From: Oxalobacteraceae bacterium
GTDB taxonomy: Bacteria > Pseudomonadota > Gammaproteobacteria > Burkholderiales > Burkholderiaceae_D
Assembly (NCBI GenBank): GCA_947374865.1
Contig: CANCDR010000004.1
Span: 1 to 64,000 of the forward strand
Direction: 5' to 3'
DNA length: 64,000 nucleotides
The translations under genes and the position numbers were made by a program. Each line of letters opens with the position of its first letter. The first letter of the stretch is position 1. The notes beneath the pieces are model-generated. The model was not told where the DNA came from. It saw only the letters and a program-made list of their open reading frames with translations, and did no database searches. Below are positions 36,880 through 45,633 of the stretch, in pieces.

Positions 36880-36977
36880 TACTTTTATCAATTTTTGTTG
36901 GAGATGAGGCCTGTTCGTCGCCCGTTAAAGTGACTAATTATTAATAAAAAATGCTTTTTGATTCGAGGTATAAAATT

Positions 36978-37006
36978 TTCATTATAAATTTTATAAGTGC
37001 TAGACT
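36978..37006 (+). promoter_or_regulatory. Putative sigma70-type promoter of the first MCP gene
   Basis: TTCATT (36978-36983), 17 bp, TAGACT (37001-37006). The same two hexamers with the same 17-bp spacing stand ahead of the second MCP gene although the spacer has diverged, which supports function. Matches to consensus are only moderate. Confidence 0.5.
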
Positions 37007-37057
37007 CTGCAACACATTTCAATTGCAGATACTTCTCCCTTAAGGCATTCGAACAAT

Positions 37058-38767
37058 ATGTTCTTTAATAATCTGACGATCGGTAAAAAGCTGGGTTTGA
37101 GTTTTACCCTGATTATTCTTTTTCTGATGGCCCTGGCAACGCTGAGCTATACCCGGGTACGCTATTTGGCCGAGAACATTGATCTGGCTAATGCCGACCG
37201 CTATCCTAAAACCGTGTTAGCGCACACGGTCAAAGACGAGCTCAATGAAACAGCGCGCTACATGCGCAATACCCTGCTCATGACCGATGCCGAACAGATT
37301 AAAAAAGAATTGATCAACATTGATGATTCGACCACCACCATCACTGCCGCGCTCAATAAGCTGGATCAGAGCATCAAATCTGCAAGAGGACGTGCCGACC
37401 TGCAGGCGGTGACCGAAGCACGGGCCCAGTTTGTTCCGCTGCGTGACAAATTTATGCAGATGATCAAGGAGGGCAAATCAGCTGAGGCCCGATCTTTGTT
37501 ATTGACGGACGTAAGGCCGGTTCAGCTGAATTACATGAAGACGCTCGATACTCTCATCGAGACCCAAGGTAAGTTAATGGAAGACACGAGTGAAGAATCC
37601 GAAGCCGTCGCACGACAAACACAATGGCTGATCATGCTGCTCGCCGCGATGGCGATCGTGATGAGTGGACTCATCGCCAGGGTGGTCACAAAGCGTATCG
37701 TCGATCCACTGGAACACGCTGTCAAAATTGCCCGTCGTGTTGCCGATGGCGACCTGACCAGTCACATAGAAGTAGTATCGAGCGATGAAACCGGCAAACT
37801 CATGCTGGCATTACGTGATATGAATGAAAGCCTGAATAAAATTGTGAATCAGGTGCGCACTGGTACACAAAGTATTTCATCTGCCTCCGGACAAATCGCC
37901 AGTGGCAATATGGATCTGTCCTCGCGCACAGAACAGCAGGCCAGTTCCCTCGAACAAACAGCCGCCTCAATGGAACAACTCGCATCGACTGTCCGACAAA
38001 ATGCTGAGAATGCTTCGCAGGCCAATGAGCTGGCTAGAAGCTCCTCTGAAATCGCTGTCCAGGGCGGCGATGTGGTAAGCCATGTCGTCGACACCATGGA
38101 CCAGATCAATACCTCGGCGCGCAAAATTGTTGACATCATCAGCGTCATCGATGGGATCGCCTTCCAGACAAATATCCTGGCGCTGAATGCGGCGGTTGAA
38201 GCTGCCCGGGCGGGCGAACAAGGACGCGGCTTTGCGGTCGTTGCATCGGAAGTGCGTAATCTGGCCCAGCGCAGCGCTGCGGCTGCCAAAGAAATCAAAC
38301 AGTTAATCGACCACTCGGTCGAAACCACCGAGGCCGGAACCGCGCAAGTTGCCCATGCCGGAAAAACCATGAGCGACGTCGTCACGAGCGTCAAGCGCGT
38401 GAGCGACATCATCGGCGAGATCGCGGCTGCCAGCCGCGAGCAGAGCAGCGGCATTGAACAAATCAACGAAGCCGTCACGCAGATGGATGAAGTCACCCAG
38501 CAAAATGCCGCCTTGGTCGAAGAAGCCGCTGCCGCTGCGCGTCAGCTGCAAGACGAGGCTAATGCGCTGGTGGATATGGTCAGTATTTTCAAAACCATCG
38601 GTGGCGATGTGCCTTTGGCACGCCGGACACCACGCAGTCCCTCTGCCATGGCAGCGCCATTGGCGCGGCTCAAATCAGCGCCTGTCAGTAAGTCAGTCAT
38701 CGCGAAAGCCGACACCAAGACTCCGGCGCTGAGCCAAGCCAGCAGCTCGGATTGGGAAGCGTTTTAA
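37058..38767 (+). CDS. Methyl-accepting chemotaxis protein (4HB sensor), copy 1
   Basis: Transmembrane chemoreceptor of 569 residues. TM1 is about 11-30 ([20 protein letters not shown]). The periplasmic four-helix-bundle 4HB_MCP domain covers about 31-188, and TM2 about 189-210. HAMP follows ([28 protein letters not shown]). The kinase-control domain is complete, with the hairpin tip [40 protein letters not shown] in variant form. The C-terminus SSSDWEAF fits the CheR/CheB-docking pentapeptide xWxxF. The ligand is unknown. It is tandemly duplicated with the next MCP and has its own terminator. Confidence 0.96.
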   Translation: [569 protein letters not shown]

Positions 38768-38800
38768 ACGCGTATCAAACGCATTGAGGAATACCGACTA

Positions 38801-38846
38801 ACGCGCCCTGTTATCCCGATTAATCCGGGATCAGCGGCGCGTTTTT
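38801..38846 (+). terminator. Rho-independent terminator after MCP copy 1
   Basis: Outer stem ACGCGCC/GGCGCGT (38801-38807, 38836-38842) and inner stem ATCCCG/CGGGAT (38813-38818, 38826-38831), followed by five T. Duplicated after copy 2. Confidence 0.85.
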
Positions 38847-38880
38847 CTTATTGAAGATCGACTTGTCCTGACCAATGTTT

Positions 38881-39006
38881 TCGCGCGCGCCACAGCAGCG
38901 CGGGAACGTAATGAAGAGCGCTATCAGAAAAACTATCTAAAAGATTATGCCAGCGTCCATTTTTATGATGGCCGATTGGGCGACCGACGAAGCCTGCAAA
39001 ATGTAA
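38881..39006 (+). pseudogene. Decayed 3' fragment of the small membrane gene
   Basis: This stretch aligns by eye with 36739-36880, the 3' end of the preceding small gene. It shares CACAGCAGC, GGGAACG, AAAGATTA, TTTATGATGGCC-like text and the final CCTGCAAAATGTAAT. A deletion of about 13 bp near 38958 breaks the frame, and an upstream start is absent. It is the leading edge of the second copy of the tandem duplication. Confidence 0.8.
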
Positions 39007-39106
39007 TTAATTTATCAATTTTTCTTTGAGCTGTGGCGTAATCACCGCCATAAAAAGTGACTTCGAGTTTTTTAATATGACTTCTTGGTTTTCGATATAA
39101 AATTTT

Positions 39107-39135
39107 TTCATTGGGATTTTTATCAATGATAGACT
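39107..39135 (+). promoter_or_regulatory. Putative sigma70-type promoter of the second MCP gene
   Basis: TTCATT (39107-39112), 17 bp, TAGACT (39130-39135), matching the promoter of copy 1 in hexamers and spacing. TATAAAATTTT upstream and the CTCTG after the -10 are also kept. Confidence 0.5.
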
Positions 39136-39186
39136 CTGAAAATATTTGGATTCCAGACATTTTTACCCTTAAGGCATTTGACCATC

Positions 39187-40896
39187 ATGTTCTTCAATAA
39201 TCTGACGATCGGCAAGAAATTAGGTTTCAGCTTTACGCTGATTATTCTATTTTTGATGGCCCTGGCAACGCTGAGTTATACCCGCGTCCACTTTTTGGCC
39301 CAGAACATTGATCTGGCTAATGCCGACCGCTATCCCAAAACCGTATTAGCGCATACCGTCAAAGATGAACTCAATGAAACCGCCCGGCACATGCGCAATA
39401 TTCTGCTCATGACCGACGCCGAGCAGATTAAAGAAGAAATGCTCAGCATTGAACATTCGACCAGCAAAATAACTGCCGCACTCGACAAGCTCGAGCAGAC
39501 CATTAAATCGGCCAAAGGTCGTGCCGACCTGCATGCTGTGACTGAAGCCCGCGCCAAGTTCACTCCGCTGCGTGACAAAGTTGTTCAGATGATCAAGGAT
39601 GGTAAAGCCACTGAAGCCCGACCTGTGTTGTTGGTTGACTTAAGGCCGGCTCAGCTGAATTATCTTAAGGCGCTCGATACGCTCATCGAGACCCAAAGTA
39701 AGCTAATGGAAGCCACGAGCGATGAGTCTGAAACCGTCGCCCAGCAAACCAAATGGCTGATCATGCTGCTCGCCGTGATGGCGACCGTGATCAGCGCGCT
39801 CATCGCCACGGTCGTGACGAAGCGTATCGTCGGACCACTCGAACACGCCGTCAAAATTGCCCGTCGCGTTGCCGATGGCGACCTGACCAGCCAGGTGGAT
39901 ATTGTATCGACCGATGAAACCGGCAAGCTCATGCTGGCATTGCGCGACATGAATGACAGCCTGAATAAAATTGTGAATCAGGTGCGCAGCGGTACGCAAA
40001 GTATTTCGTCTGCCTCCGGACAAATCGCCAGCGGCAATATGGATCTGTCATCGCGTACGGAACATCAGGCCAGCTCGCTGGAGGAAACAGCCGCCTCGAT
40101 GGAACAACTCGCATCGACTGTCCGACAAAATGCCGACAATGCTTCGCAGGCAAATCAGCTGGCAAGAAGCTCTTCTGAAATCGCCATTCAGGGTGGTGAG
40201 GTAGTGGGCCATGTCGTCGATACGATGGACCAAATCAATACCTCAGCGCGCAAGATCGTTGACATCATCAGCGTCATCGATGGGATTGCCTTCCAAACGA
40301 ATATCCTAGCCCTGAACGCGGCAGTCGAAGCTGCCCGGGCGGGTGAACAAGGACGCGGCTTTGCGGTCGTCGCATCGGAAGTACGTAATCTGGCCCAGCG
40401 CAGTGCCGCTGCCGCTAAAGAAATCAAACAGTTAATCGACCACTCGGTAGAAACCACCGAGGCCGGAACCGCCCAGGTTGCCCGCGCCGGAAAAACCATG
40501 AGCGATGTCGTCAATAGCGTCAAGCGCGTCAGCGATATCATCGGCGAAATCGCTGCTGCCAGCCGCGAGCAAAGCAGTGGCATTGAACAGGTCAATGAGG
40601 CCGTCACCCAGATGGACGAAGTGACCCAACAAAATGCCGCCTTGGTAGAAGAGGCTGCTGCCGCCGCACGCCAGCTGCAAGACGAGGCCAATGCGCTGGC
40701 GGATGTGGTCAGTGTCTTCAGAACCATGGGTGGCGATGTCCCTGTGGCGCGTCAGACCCCGCGCATACCATCTCTCGCGACAGCCCCATTGGTGAGGATC
40801 AAAACAGCGGCTATCAGCAAGCCAGCGGTGGCGAAAGCCGTCACCAAGACTCCCGCGCTAAGTCAGGCCAGCAGCTCGGATTGGGAAGAGTTTTAA
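39187..40896 (+). CDS. Methyl-accepting chemotaxis protein (4HB sensor), copy 2
   Basis: Paralogue of the preceding MCP with the same 569-residue length from ATG 39187; a TTG at 39178 is also in frame. Domain order is identical (TM1, 4HB, TM2, HAMP, signalling domain). The cytoplasmic part is almost unchanged. Most substitutions lie in the periplasmic sensor (for example VHFLAQ versus [32 protein letters not shown] versus [26 protein letters not shown]) and in the C-terminal linker. The tail DWEEF again fits a CheR-docking pentapeptide. This pattern suggests diverging ligand range with common output. Confidence 0.96.
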   Translation: [569 protein letters not shown]

Positions 40897-40944
40897 ACTA
40901 CAGACTGTCTTAGCGCAAAAGAGCGCATAGAGGTATGCTGGCCA

Positions 40945-40990
40945 ACGCGCCCTGTTATCCTGTTTAATCTGGGATCAGCGGCGCGTTTTT
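40945..40990 (+). terminator. Rho-independent terminator after MCP copy 2
   Basis: ACGCGCC/GGCGCGT (40945-40951, 40980-40986) with an inner ATCC/GGAT stem and five T. Homologous to the terminator after copy 1; the inner stem has changed by a few bases. Confidence 0.85.
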
Positions 40991-41114
40991 CCTGTTGAAG
41001 ATCACAGCGTCCTTACAATTCTTTACGCGCGCCTCACGGTCTAGCAAACTAGCTGCCCTATAGTGGAATCATGGTCTTGTGATTATTTCATCAACATCTT
41101 CCAAAGGAAACACC

Positions 41115-41627
41115 ATGAACCGCTTCAACAAATCCCTCCTGATGGCGCTCATCGCTGGCGCATCATTGATTAGCGTGGCCCACGCTGAAGATCCAATGCA
41201 TGGACCTGGTCCAGATGGATACGGCAGAGATGGTCGTCATCCGCGCATGCACGGCCCAATGGATCCGGCACGTGCCGAAAAACAGCTTGAGCGCATGATC
41301 GATCACCGCGTACCTGATGCAACAGCAGAACAAAAAACGCGTCTGCTCGCCATCGCCAAGTCGGCCATGGCAGATATGAAACCGCTGCGCGAACAAATGC
41401 GCGCCGCTCGCGCTGATAGTAAAAAGCTGCTGACCCAGCCGACCATTGACCGGGCCGCCATTGAAGCCGCACGCGTCAAGCAGATGGCCTTGCACGACGC
41501 TTGTTCAAAGCGCATGAGCAAAGCCTGGGCCGATGCCGCTGAAGTACTGACGCCAGCACAACGCGCCAAAGTCGCCGAACGCATGGGCAAGCGTGGTGAA
41601 CACATGAGAATGCACGGCCCACGATAA
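41115..41627 (+). CDS. Spy/CpxP-like periplasmic protein (LTXXQ family)
   Basis: Periplasmic helical protein of 170 residues. The start at ATG 41115 is preceded by AAAGGAAA, and the signal peptide is 1-22 (FNKSLLMALIAGASLISVAHA-ED). The mature protein is His/Met/Gly-rich at first (MHGPGPDGYGRDGRHPRMHGPMD), then helical with the LTPAQRAKVAERM motif of the Spy/CpxP/LTXXQ family. The His/Met-rich ends (also MRMHGPR) suggest metal binding. It precedes a response regulator by 10 bp, so it may be both target and feedback modulator of that system, as CpxP is for Cpx. Confidence 0.85.
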   Translation: MNRFNKSLLMALIAGASLISVAHAEDPMHGPGPDGYGRDGRHPRMHGPMDPARAEKQLERMIDHRVPDATAEQKTRLLAIAKSAMADMKPLREQMRAARADSKKLLTQPTIDRAAIEAARVKQMALHDACSKRMSKAWADAAEVLTPAQRAKVAERMGKRGEHMRMHGPR

Positions 41628-41637
41628 TGCGATTCGT

Positions 41638-42360
41638 ATGACGCAACATCTGCTCATGATAGAAGACGACCATCGGCTTGGCGCCATGGTCGTTTCTTAT
41701 CTTGGACAAAACGGCTACACCGTCACGCTAACGGAAAACGCGCAAGCGGGGCTGACGCAATTGCAGTCTGCTGTCATTGAACCTCCCTATGCCTTAATTT
41801 TGCTCGATGTAATGCTGCCCGATATCGACGGGCTGGAAGTCTGCCGGCAGATCAGGCATCTGCCTGGTCCGCTCAGCGCCATCCCGATCGTTATGCTCAC
41901 CGCCAAGGGCGATCCGATGGACCGGGTCGTGGGCCTTGAACTAGGCGCGGATGATTACGTTGCCAAACCTTTTGAACCGCGTGAATTACTGGCCCGGATT
42001 CGCGCTGTCTTGCGCCGCCAACATGGCGGTGTCGGCACAGCGAGCACAAGAATTCAACGCTTCGGCCGGCTTGAAATTGATCTGGATGCGCGCGCAGTGC
42101 GCATTGATGGCCATGAACGGCTGGTGACGGGTTATCAGTTCGATCTGCTGGTCGTGTTGGCCGAACGTGCCGGCCGGGTACTCTCGCGCGAACAAATCAT
42201 GGATGCTGTCAAAGGCGAACCGCTGGAAGCCTTCGACCGCTCGATCGACGTGCACATTGGCCGTCTGCGTGCAGTGCTGGAAGACGATCCCAAACAGCCG
42301 CGTCGCATCATCACCGTTCGTGGCTCGGGCTACGTCTTCGCCAAGGCACAGGATGTCTAA
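41638..42360 (+). CDS. OmpR-family response regulator
   Basis: DNA-binding response regulator of 240 residues. The receiver has acidic pocket ED10-D11, phospho-acceptor D57 (LILLDVMLPDIDG) and conserved Lys in YVAKPFEPRELLARI. A winged-helix output domain (about 135-235) has FGRLEIDLDARAVRIDG and VDVHIGRLRAVLEDDPKQPRRIITVRGSGYVFA in variant form. It overlaps the sensor kinase gene by 8 bp. Confidence 0.95.
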   Translation: MTQHLLMIEDDHRLGAMVVSYLGQNGYTVTLTENAQAGLTQLQSAVIEPPYALILLDVMLPDIDGLEVCRQIRHLPGPLSAIPIVMLTAKGDPMDRVVGLELGADDYVAKPFEPRELLARIRAVLRRQHGGVGTASTRIQRFGRLEIDLDARAVRIDGHERLVTGYQFDLLVVLAERAGRVLSREQIMDAVKGEPLEAFDRSIDVHIGRLRAVLEDDPKQPRRIITVRGSGYVFAKAQDV

Positions 42361-43657
42361 ATTCGTCCTCTTTAGCTGGTCACAGCATTTGTATTTACGC
42401 ATTTATGCCGCTGTCTTGATCAGCCTGGCGACGGTCATCCTTTTGTTTTTTTCCCTGCTCAATTTTTATCCCGAATTCGGACAGCAGCAAACCCAACAGT
42501 CACAAAATTTTGATGGCTTGCTCGACTTCGCTTCTGAGATGTTGCCGCCCATTTCGGCGACGGCAGAAACCCAGCAAGCCGCCATGAACCACCGTCGTTT
42601 GCGACGCTATCGCGGCGTTGCGCTCTATTCGTCCAAAGGGGAAAAAATTGCGGCGATCGGCGCTCCGCTGCCGGCGCCTGATTTGACCCAATCTGCAAAC
42701 GGCTGGCTCGGAGGTCGTCCACCGGTCATGGCCATCCAACTTGCGGATGGCCGCTGGTTACTCGGCGAACGACATATGCCGGGCAATCGTCCGCCGCGCA
42801 TGAACATGCAACTCTGGCTTGCGCTGCTGGTAATTGGTCTAGGTGTGGGTGCGTATCCGGTCGTGCGACGTATTACGCGGCGTCTGGAACGTCTGCAAAG
42901 CAGCGTCGAGGCGCTCGGCGATGGTCAACTTTCTACGCGCGTGGCGATCGAAGGTGAAGACGAAGTCGCGCGTCTGGCGGCCAGTTTTAATCGCTCTGCC
43001 AGCAGGATCGAGGCGTTGATGACGGCGCAAAAAAATCTACTCGCGAATGCCTCGCATGAACTGCGTTCACCGCTTGCGCGCATCCGCATGGCGGTGGAAT
43101 TGATGGAGTCGGCGCCCTCACCGGCAATGCGGCTTGAACTGGTGCGTAATATTGCCGAGCTTGACCAGTTAGTCGATGAAATTCTGCTCGCCAGCCGGCT
43201 CGACGGTAGCGGCCCCGCAATGGTACTGACCGAACAGGTCGGCTTGACTGCGCTGCTGGCAGAAGAATGCGCACGCGTGGATGCCGAGCTGGATGCGCCG
43301 GATCTGCAGATTACGGGCGATGCTCGCCTGCTGCGCCGGATGCTGCGCAATTTGCTCGAAAATGCCCAGCGCTACGGTGAAGGTTCGCCGATCACGGTGC
43401 GCTTATCACAGAACACAGAATGGCTGCTCATCGATGTCTGCGATGCAGGGCGCGGCGTGCCTGAAGTGGAGCGGGAAAAAATCTTCAATCCGTTTTATCG
43501 TCTACCGGGCGCCCGCGAACGTGATGGTGGCGTGGGCCTTGGACTGAGCCTGGTGCGGCAAATCGCGCGCGCGCATCATGGTGAAGTCATTTGCCTGTCA
43601 CGGGCAGAAAAGGGCAGCTGCTTTCGCGTGAGCTTGCCCAAGTCAGCACTCCTGTAG
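42353..43657 (+). CDS. Sensor histidine kinase (RstB/CpxA-like)
   Basis: Membrane sensor kinase of 434 residues. The ATG at 42353 overlaps the regulator stop. TM1 is about 12-37 (IYAAVLISLATVILLFFSLLNF), a periplasmic sensor of about 105 residues follows, then TM2 at about 148-165 and HAMP (RRITRRLERLQSSVEALGDGQLSTRVAIEGEDEVARLAASFN). The H-box is NASHELRSPLARIRMAVEL. The ATPase boxes are N (LLENAQRYG), G1 (VCDAGRGVP) and G2 (GGVGLGLSLVRQIARAHHG). The linked Spy-like protein suggests envelope or metal stress sensing. The Spy-like protein, regulator and kinase form a likely operon. Confidence 0.95.
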   Translation: MSKFVLFSWSQHLYLRIYAAVLISLATVILLFFSLLNFYPEFGQQQTQQSQNFDGLLDFASEMLPPISATAETQQAAMNHRRLRRYRGVALYSSKGEKIAAIGAPLPAPDLTQSANGWLGGRPPVMAIQLADGRWLLGERHMPGNRPPRMNMQLWLALLVIGLGVGAYPVVRRITRRLERLQSSVEALGDGQLSTRVAIEGEDEVARLAASFNRSASRIEALMTAQKNLLANASHELRSPLARIRMAVELMESAPSPAMRLELVRNIAELDQLVDEILLASRLDGSGPAMVLTEQVGLTALLAEECARVDAELDAPDLQITGDARLLRRMLRNLLENAQRYGEGSPITVRLSQNTEWLLIDVCDAGRGVPEVEREKIFNPFYRLPGARERDGGVGLGLSLVRQIARAHHGEVICLSRAEKGSCFRVSLPKSALL

Positions 43658-43713
43658 TAACGACGACGCGCCGTCGTCGCTAGCTGCCGTCATTATCAAA
43701 TCGCTCACACCAG

Positions 43714-43744
43714 AAAACCGAACCCCGACGGGGGCGTTTTCCCC
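43714..43744 (+). terminator. Probable rho-independent terminator after the kinase
   Basis: AAAAC...CCCC-GAC-GGGG...GTTTT: a short GC stem (43723-43726 with 43731-43734) extended imperfectly by an A-run on the left and GTTTT on the right. Confidence 0.6.
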
Positions 43745-43816
43745 ATTTCATTTGCAGGCTTTCTTGCGTACATTAGGAAAAATAATTTTTCTTATAATAT
43801 TCAGGAGACCTCAACA

Positions 43817-45610
43817 ATGCCTCATTCTTTGCGCTGCCCATCCAAATCCAAACTCGCTATATTCATTACTCTGATCTGCACCGGCATGACTGTCAATGCC
43901 ACAGAAACTGCCGTTGGTGGCGGAACACTGACAGTCAAGGGCGGCGTCTATGCCGGCACCATCGTTCGCACGGCTGATCGCGATCCGGAACTGATTCCAG
44001 CGGCGAATGCCAGCTTGATCAGCACCACAGGTACCGGCGTTGGCGGCAAAAATCAGGATGACGGTAATCTTAACTTTGCTCGCGGTGATACGGTCTCGAC
44101 AGCGCTCAATGGCCGGCTTGAACTGCAATACGCGAACGGTAATTTCGGCATCACCAGCAGCCTCAAGGCCTGGAGTGATCTGTCCTTAAAGAGCAGCGAC
44201 CGGCCTTGGGGCAATATCCCAAACGGCTATGCTGCCAATACGCCCCTGAGCGATGCCGGCTTTGAGCGACGGGCAAAATTTACCGGTACTGCAGTCGACC
44301 TGTTTTACCTCTCATGGAAACAAGCGATGGGAACTTCCCAGCTCGATGCCAAGCTCGGACTGCAAAATATCGACTGGGGTAATCGCTTTACATTTGCTGG
44401 TGGCTTATCGGATTTGAATCCGCGTGACTTGCCTGGATCGCGTCGCACCGGCGCATCAGCTGACGATGGTCGGCTGCCGGTTTCTGCAGCCTCTGTCTTA
44501 CTCAAGCTCTCGCCCGAAACAACGCTGGACGGTTTTGTCCAAACCGGCTTCAGTAATACTGTCTTGCCAGGCTGCGGTACATTTTATTCGGGAACCGACT
44601 TCGTCGCGCCGGGCTGTGACAAGGCGATGCTCGGTGCAGCATCTGATCGCGCCACTTTGGCCAGTGGCACGCTGGTGAAACGCGGGCCTGATGTCACGCC
44701 ATCCGGCAGCGGCCAGTATGGCCTGGGGATTCGTCAATTACTGCCGGCGCTCGGAAGCGAGCTCGGCGTGTATGTCGCCAATTACGCTTCACGCACGCCC
44801 TACCTGAGTGGCACCAAATCACAGCGTACGGGTGCACCATTCGTGCCGGCCGATCCTGGTGGATTGAACCCAACGTATTTTGTTGAATATCCAGACAATA
44901 TTCATCTGCTCGCAGTGACGCTGGAAAAGAAACTCGATGCCGGTATTATTCTGGCTGAGCTGAGCTATCGTCCGAATCAGCCTTATCTTTATAACGCGCT
45001 GGATCTACTCAACGCCGTCGCGACCCTGGCCGGCCCGACACCCTTGCGCGCGATCGTGAATGCCGCGCCAGCCGGCGGTATATTGCATGGCTTCGAACGC
45101 TACAAGGCACTGCAAATGAATCTCGGCGTTACGCATGGCTTGCCACCCTTTTTAGGCGCCAGCTCGGCTGTGGTGAGTGGCGAACTAGTCTATAAATCTG
45201 CGTCTGATTTACCCAGTAATCTGGTGGCGCGCTTCCGTCGTTCTGACGTCTACGGCCAGGCACCCGTGGCTGGCGCAGCCTGCCCTGCAACGTCCAGCGC
45301 CAAGACCTGTTCACTGGATGGCTACGTCTCTCAAAATGCCTTCGCTTATCGGCTGCGCCTTGGCATGCGCTATGTCGGCATCATGAACAATGTCGACTTT
45401 ATTCCTTCTCTGTCCTATGGCCAGGACGTACGTGGCTGGTCGGAAGATCAGACGATCTCGCAGGGTCGTCGTACAGCCTCTCTTTCTTTGAAAGCAGAAA
45501 TCAATAAGACGACCCTGGTAGAACTCGTCTGGCAGCCAACTTCGGGCGGCGACTATAACAATCTGAATGATCGCAGCACCCTTGGTGCGAGTATCGGCTA
45601 CCGTTTCTAG
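43817..45610 (+). CDS. DUF1302 family outer-membrane protein
   Basis: A 597-residue beta-rich protein with a signal peptide (about 1-31, cut near VNATET). The family signature is clear in QYANGNFGITSSLKAWSDLSLKS, KLGLQNIDWGNRFTFAGGLSDLNPRDLPGSRRTGA and LPALGSELGVYVANYASRTPYLSG, ending in the barrel-like GASIGYRF with terminal Phe. DUF1302 proteins are thought to be outer-membrane proteins linked to transport or metabolism of hydrophobic compounds in pseudomonads and relatives. The usual DUF1329 partner is absent. An AGMO-like hydroxylase begins 23 bp downstream. An SD (AGGAGA) precedes the ATG. Confidence 0.82.
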   Translation: MPHSLRCPSKSKLAIFITLICTGMTVNATETAVGGGTLTVKGGVYAGTIVRTADRDPELIPAANASLISTTGTGVGGKNQDDGNLNFARGDTVSTALNGRLELQYANGNFGITSSLKAWSDLSLKSSDRPWGNIPNGYAANTPLSDAGFERRAKFTGTAVDLFYLSWKQAMGTSQLDAKLGLQNIDWGNRFTFAGGLSDLNPRDLPGSRRTGASADDGRLPVSAASVLLKLSPETTLDGFVQTGFSNTVLPGCGTFYSGTDFVAPGCDKAMLGAASDRATLASGTLVKRGPDVTPSGSGQYGLGIRQLLPALGSELGVYVANYASRTPYLSGTKSQRTGAPFVPADPGGLNPTYFVEYPDNIHLLAVTLEKKLDAGIILAELSYRPNQPYLYNALDLLNAVATLAGPTPLRAIVNAAPAGGILHGFERYKALQMNLGVTHGLPPFLGASSAVVSGELVYKSASDLPSNLVARFRRSDVYGQAPVAGAACPATSSAKTCSLDGYVSQNAFAYRLRLGMRYVGIMNNVDFIPSLSYGQDVRGWSEDQTISQGRRTASLSLKAEINKTTLVELVWQPTSGGDYNNLNDRSTLGASIGYRF

Positions 45611-45633
45611 GTCGTCACAGAAAACCATCCACG

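Larger units (their letters stand above)
36739..41037 (+). repeat. Tandem duplication, unit about 2.14 kb (two copies)
   Basis: Copy 1 runs from about 36739 to 38880 and copy 2 from 38881 to about 41025. Each contains the 3' end of the small membrane gene (intact in copy 1, decayed in copy 2), a promoter with TTCATT-17-TAGACT, an MCP gene of 569 codons, and an ACGCGCC/GGCGCGT terminator. The boundary word CGCGCGC-x-x-CAC recurs a third time at 41026-41037, marking the right junction. Confidence 0.85.

Noticed and set aside
38881..39006. A third short gene between the MCP genes
   Set aside because: It has no start and is frameshifted compared with 36739-36880, so it is a remnant.
42167..42352. 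N-terminal extension of the sensor kinase
   Set aside because: It overlaps the regulator gene in another frame. The ATG at 42353 with the 8-bp overlap is the expected start.
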